Assembly (NCBI GenBank): GCA_022572485.1
Contig: JACZVU010000131.1
Coordinates: 1 to 7,537 of the forward strand
DNA length: 7,537 nucleotides
Source of the DNA: Myxococcales bacterium
GTDB lineage: Bacteria; Myxococcota_A; UBA9160; SMWR01
Direction of reading: 5' to 3'
Part shown: piece after piece, positions 4,341-7,537 of the stretch
Layout: every line of letters begins with the position of its first letter
Numbering within the stretch: the stretch's first letter is position 1
Program-made: the position numbers and the translations under genes
The notes under the pieces: generated by a model
What the model saw: only the letters and a program-made list of their open reading frames with translations
The model's database searches: none
Told to the model about the DNA's origin: nothing

Positions 4341-5477
4341 CTAGCGGGGATTCGATTGCGTGGCGCCAAATCCCAGTGAAGCTGCCATTCGCTCTCGGTG
4401 GAAGCTCGGGCTTCCGAAGAGCAGCTCGCTCGCCTTTGCGCGTTTGAAGAAGAGATGGGCGCTGTGCTCCCAGGTGAAACCCATTCCACCGTGGATCTGG
4501 ATGTTCCGATTCGCGGCGTCGAGGTAGGCCTCCGAGCAATAGGATTTCGCCATCCGCGCCGCGATCGACGCGGATTCGGGATCTTCTTCGCTCGCGAACG
4601 CCGCGTTGTAGACTGCCGACCGCGCGAATTCGACTTCGACCAGCATGTCCGCGCATTGGTGCTTGATGACTTGAAACGAACCAATCGGCCGCCCGAACTG
4701 GAAGCGCGTCTTCGCGTAGTCGGTCGCCATCTCGAGAACGCGTTGCGCACCGCCGAGTTGTTCGGCAGCCAACGCGACGATGGCCCGCTCGAGCGCGCGC
4801 TCGAGTCCTCGGGTGGCGTCACCCGAGGAAATTCGCGTCGCAGGTGTGCGCTCGAAACGAAGCGTGGCGAGCTTGCGGGTCGGGTCGAGCGGCGGCAGCG
4901 CCTCGCGACTGAAACCCGATGCGTCTCCCGCCACGCGCAACAGCGCGAGTTCGCCGCCCACGCGCGCCGCCACGATGATCTCGCTTGCGATGTGGCCATC
5001 GAGCACGTAGGTCTTTTCGCCACTGAGCCGGAAGGCTCCCCCATTCGATTCCGCGCTCATCGCAATCGCGGAGAGGTCCCACGGGCTCGCCACTTCGGAA
5101 AAAGCCAGCGTTCCGATTGCCTCGCCCGAAGCGAGCTTCGGAAGAATCTCGTCCTGGGCGGCCTCATCGGCCGCGAGTTCGAGTGCGCTCGCCGCGAGGA
5201 CAGCACTCGCAAGATACGGAGCACAGAGCAACACCCGGCCCATCTCTTCCGCGACGATCGCGAGCTCGACCATCCCGAAGCCCGCGCCGCCGTGCCGCTC
5301 GGAAACGATCAACCCGACGATCCCAAGCTCCTCGGCCATGCGGCTCCAGGATGCCGGGTCGTAGCCCTGCTCGCTCACCATCAGTTCGCGAACGCGGTTC
5401 TCATCCGAGTCCTTCTCGAGAAAATTGCGGACGGTTCGCCGCAGCTCGCCGTGCTCATCACTGAATTCGAAGAGCAT
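4341..5477 (-). CDS. Acyl-CoA dehydrogenase family protein, second gene of a pair
   Basis: FAD-dependent acyl-CoA dehydrogenase subunit, 378 residues, near the family's usual 380-400. It would take part in alpha,beta-desaturation of an acyl-CoA in the cytoplasm. Seen: the N-terminal helical domain (MLFEFSDEHGELRRTVRNFL at 1-20; GLIVSERHGGAGFGMVELAI, 55-74), the middle beta domain (FSEVASPWD 126-134; RLSGEKTYVLDG 150-161) and the C-terminal domain with RFQFGRPIGSFQ (258-269) and IHGGMGFTWEH (328-338). The usual C-terminal catalytic-Glu motif (YEGT-like) is absent; the corresponding part reads KASELLFGSPSFHRERM (348-364). Such subunits occur in heteromeric dehydrogenases of the actinobacterial steroid-degradation type, where the partner completes the site. 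Glu230 or Glu239 could serve as the base in an isovaleryl-CoA-dehydrogenase-like arrangement. The ATG at 5477 is chosen over 5510 because AGGAGG (5488-5493) lies 10 nt ahead. It begins 61 nt after the upstream dehydrogenase stops. Confidence 0.95.
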   Translation of the reverse strand: MLFEFSDEHGELRRTVRNFLEKDSDENRVRELMVSEQGYDPASWSRMAEELGIVGLIVSERHGGAGFGMVELAIVAEEMGRVLLCAPYLASAVLAASALELAADEAAQDEILPKLASGEAIGTLAFSEVASPWDLSAIAMSAESNGGAFRLSGEKTYVLDGHIASEIIVAARVGGELALLRVAGDASGFSREALPPLDPTRKLATLRFERTPATRISSGDATRGLERALERAIVALAAEQLGGAQRVLEMATDYAKTRFQFGRPIGSFQVIKHQCADMLVEVEFARSAVYNAAFASEEDPESASIAARMAKSYCSEAYLDAANRNIQIHGGMGFTWEHSAHLFFKRAKASELLFGSPSFHRERMAASLGFGATQSNPR

Positions 5478-5538
5478 CTCTCCCGTTCCTCCTACGCCCT
5501 GTTGGTTCATACGCGAATCGGTGACGAAAAATCAGCGG

Positions 5539-6747
5539 CTAACTGCGCGGGACTTCCTTCCAGGGTATGTCCTTGTCGACGCGCGGCTCTCCGGGCAGGC
5601 CGAGCACACGCTCACCGAGAATGTTTCGCATGATCTCCGACGTGCCGCCCTCGATCGAGTAGGCCCTGGATCGAAGCAGGTTGTACTTGGCGCTCAGCCG
5701 GTTATCGGAGGTGGATGTCCTCCCCTGGCGCAGCTCGTATCCGTGCTCGTAGACGAGCACGTCGGGCCCGAGGACATCCGAACAGCACTGCCAGATCGCC
5801 TTTGCGATCTCCGCCTGCGCGAGCTTTCCGACCGAACCCTCCGGGCCGGGTACGTTGGAATTTTGTGACGCCTTGGCGCGTATGCCAGTGAGCCGCAGCA
5901 GTTCGGATTCGATGTACAACTTCGCGACGCGGTCCCGAAGCAGCGCGTCTTCGGACACCGAACGCTGAACCTCGACGGTTTCGAGGAGGTCGAGCAGGGT
6001 CGCGATTGGCCCTCCGCCCTTCCGACTCGCTCCGCCGCCGAGGGCCACCCGTTCGCTCATCAGCGTCGCGATGGTCACCCGCCAGCCCTGCCCTTCTTTG
6101 CCGAGCATGTGCTCGTGCGGGATGCGCACATCGTTCAGGAACACCTCGTTGAATTCTGCTTCGCCGGTGATCTGATACAGGGGCCGCACTTCGACGCCTG
6201 GCGCGTGCATGTCGAGCATGAAATACGAGAGGCCATCGTGCTTGGGAACATCCGGATCGGTGCGCGCGACGAGAAGCCCCCACTTCGATACATGCGCGAG
6301 TGTCGTCCAGGACTTCTGTCCATTGACCACCCACACGTCTCCGTCGCGTACCGCGCGCGTCGCGAGCCCGGCGACATCCGATCCCGCAGAGGGTTCGCTG
6401 AAGAGCTGACACCAGATGTCTTCGCCCGTGAAGATGCGGCGCAGCAACTCTCGCTTACCGGCCTCTTGCCCGTAGGCGAGCACGACGGGCGCGCCCATGC
6501 CGATCCCGATCGGGTTCACCAACATGTCTTCGTAGTAGGTCTTGGCTCCCTTCTGCAGCTCGTCGTGGATGATCGTCTGCAGCTTCGGCTCGAGACCCAG
6601 GCCTCCGAGTCCTTCGGGAAAATGCACCCACGCCAAACCGCAATCGAATTGAGCTCCGCGGAACTCGACGCGGCGGTCACCCTCGGCGTCCGGATCGACC
6701 TCGGCGAGCAACTTGCGCGTGCGTTCGCGCAGCTCGGACTCGTTCAT
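5539..6747 (-). CDS. Acyl-CoA dehydrogenase family protein, first gene of a pair
   Basis: FAD-dependent acyl-CoA dehydrogenase subunit, 402 residues. Seen: GLAWVHFPEGLGGLGL (37-52); the flavin/substrate strand motif QLFSEPSAGSD (114-124); VNGQKSWTTLAHVSKWGLLV (141-160); FNEVFLNDVRIP (199-210); GQGWRVTIATLMSERVALGG (219-238); and the C-terminal SIEGGTSEIMRNILGERVLG (364-383), equivalent to the YEGTSEI stretch of single-subunit enzymes, with Glu366 at the catalytic-Glu place. By family knowledge, paired adjacent dehydrogenases like this often form an alpha2beta2 enzyme acting on bulky acyl-CoAs such as steroid side chains; the substrate here is not determinable. The start at 6747 is preferred over 6795 because AGGGGAG lies 7 nt upstream and the added 16 residues look non-native. 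It is the first gene of a minus-strand operon, divergent from the TetR gene. Confidence 0.96.
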   Translation of the reverse strand: MNESELRERTRKLLAEVDPDAEGDRRVEFRGAQFDCGLAWVHFPEGLGGLGLEPKLQTIIHDELQKGAKTYYEDMLVNPIGIGMGAPVVLAYGQEAGKRELLRRIFTGEDIWCQLFSEPSAGSDVAGLATRAVRDGDVWVVNGQKSWTTLAHVSKWGLLVARTDPDVPKHDGLSYFMLDMHAPGVEVRPLYQITGEAEFNEVFLNDVRIPHEHMLGKEGQGWRVTIATLMSERVALGGGASRKGGGPIATLLDLLETVEVQRSVSEDALLRDRVAKLYIESELLRLTGIRAKASQNSNVPGPEGSVGKLAQAEIAKAIWQCCSDVLGPDVLVYEHGYELRQGRTSTSDNRLSAKYNLLRSRAYSIEGGTSEIMRNILGERVLGLPGEPRVDKDIPWKEVPRS

Positions 6748-7022
6748 CGTCACACTCCCCTCAATCGACGCGGCGGCTGCACGATCGCGGCGCAATTGCG
6801 AACCGCTCAGCAGATCCGAATCCTTCCAAACAGACCTTCCACTACTGCCAGATCTTCCACACCAAACGAGACCTTCTAAACCAATCTTCCAAACCGCCGT
6901 CGCGGGTCGAAAGATTGCGGTCTCTGGAGGTTGCCAATTTCTAAGCCAACGCTAAGTTAATGCTTCGAGCCCAGCGCGTCAAACCCGATGCGCTGTGCGG
7001 TGCAACGCTTTCTGGAGCGCGA
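6748..7022. promoter_or_regulatory. Divergent promoter region between dehydrogenase operon and tetR
   Basis: A 275-nt intergenic region. It contains five copies of a YCTTCYAMAC-like decamer on the plus strand, starting at 6822, 6835, 6853, 6872 and 6885, with spacings of 13, 18, 19 and 13. A weak plus-strand promoter, TTGCCA (6931-6936) with 16 nt to TAAGTT (6953-6958), could serve the TetR gene. A TetR protein divergent from its target usually binds in such a region. I see no single long palindrome of the kind TetR proteins normally prefer. Confidence 0.5.
6822..6894 (+). repeat. Five short direct repeats (YCTTCYAMAC-like)
   Basis: Copies are CCTTCCAAAC (6822), CCTTCCACTA (6835), TCTTCCACAC (6853), CCTTCTAAAC (6872) and TCTTCCAAAC (6885). 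The outer spacings are both 13 and the inner ones 18 and 19, a nearly symmetrical layout. The block lies upstream of both divergent genes. It may be a multi-site operator, or just a pyrimidine-rich tract. Confidence 0.55.
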
Positions 7023-7537
7023 ATGACCGCCAGTCTCGCTACCACGCCGAAACGCGGCCGCCCTTCGCGGCGCGAACCGATCTTCGAATCTGCGCTGCGG
7101 CTGTTTCGCGAGCGCGGATTTCACGCGACCGCGATCAACGACATCGGCGCCGATGCTGATGTAACCGGCCCCGCGCTCTATGCCCACTTCGCGAGCAAGG
7201 GGGAGTTGCTCGCGGAGGCGATCCGCGAAGGCTGTCACCGGATCGGAAGCGCCCTCAATGAAGCTCTCGCAGCGAACGACCTCAGCACCGACGAAGCGCT
7301 CGAAAAGCTGGTCCGCACCTACGTGCGCGTGGCGCTCGAAAACGCCGATATGACTGCCTGCTACGTACTCGAGCTGCGGCACGTCGATGCCGAACAGCGC
7401 GGCCCGCTGAAGCGCGCTGCGCGGCGCTTGTGCGATTTGTGGCGGGAGAAGTTGACCGCGGTGCGCCCCGAGCTGGGACCGGAGCAAGCGGACACCATGG
7501 TGCAGATGGCGATCTTCTCGATCGTCTCGCTCTGTAT
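7023..7537 (+). CDS. TetR-family transcriptional regulator (3' end beyond window)
   Basis: Ligand-responsive DNA-binding repressor. 171 residues are visible; TetR proteins are about 190-220, so only the C-terminal end is missing. The N-terminal basic stretch KRGRPSRREPI (10-20) leads into the TetR_N domain: FESALRLFRERGFHATAIND (21-40), then the helix-turn-helix INDIGADADVTGPALYAHFA (38-57) and SKGELLAEAI (58-67). The rest is the helical ligand/dimer domain, with ADMTACYVLELRHVDAEQRG, a region resembling fatty-acid or steroid catabolism regulators. The ATG at 7023 has GGAG at 7014-7017, 5 nt upstream. It is divergent from the acyl-CoA dehydrogenase pair, so it probably represses that operon and itself, released by an acyl-CoA intermediate; this is inference from position. 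A long antisense open frame on the other strand is a composition artefact. Confidence 0.95.
   Translation, partial: MTASLATTPKRGRPSRREPIFESALRLFRERGFHATAINDIGADADVTGPALYAHFASKGELLAEAIREGCHRIGSALNEALAANDLSTDEALEKLVRTYVRVALENADMTACYVLELRHVDAEQRGPLKRAARRLCDLWREKLTAVRPELGPEQADTMVQMAIFSIVSLC

Noticed and set aside
4398..5633. 411-codon plus-strand frame over the second dehydrogenase
   Set aside because: Charged, low-complexity product antisense to an unmistakable acyl-CoA dehydrogenase.
6957..7487. 176-codon minus-strand frame opposite the TetR gene
   Set aside because: It is antisense to a clear TetR coding sequence with a good ribosome site; a GC-rich mirror frame.

Overview
The window reads as chromosome of a GC-rich Gram-negative bacterium. 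The core genes are GC-rich, and a typical Sec signal peptide lies ahead of a protease. An uncultured deltaproteobacterium-like, myxococcal or similar soil/marine lineage would fit, but nothing here fixes the taxon. TGG is used for Trp and TGA as an ordinary stop.

Layout. (1) Positions 1-600, minus: an SDR-family oxidoreductase cut by the left edge, followed by a structured non-coding stretch (601-917) with strong inverted repeats. (2) Positions about 918-4164: an accessory island bracketed by two directly repeated ~83-nt sequences (918-999 and 4082-4164). It holds a RHH antitoxin/RelE-ParE toxin pair (1162-1642, plus), a HigB-like toxin broken by an in-frame TGA with an intact XRE antitoxin (1825-2506, plus), and a trypsin-like serine protease (3083-3883, minus) whose signal peptide is encoded just upstream in another frame. 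(3) Positions 4341-6747, minus: two adjacent acyl-CoA dehydrogenase genes that look like one operon encoding a hetero-oligomeric enzyme. (4) From 7023, plus: a divergent TetR-family regulator cut by the right edge. A repeat-rich intergenic region (6748-7022) separates it from the dehydrogenases.

The least ordinary feature is that the toxin-antitoxin modules are separated and bounded by sequences that look like integron attC sites. Two are near-complete (1646-1770 and 2501-2635) and one is a half site (1087-1110). Each near-complete site has R-box-like ends and a 12-bp stem with one extrahelical base at the same place. No integrase is visible, so this would be a CALIN-type remnant (attC cluster lacking an integrase). 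The extrahelical base suggests the sites point along the minus strand, so both TA modules would be inverted relative to their cassettes and need their own promoters. Promoter-like boxes are present just upstream of both.

By inference, the flanking genes form a lipid or CoA-thioester catabolic locus under TetR control, with a TA/protease island inserted between the SDR and the dehydrogenases.
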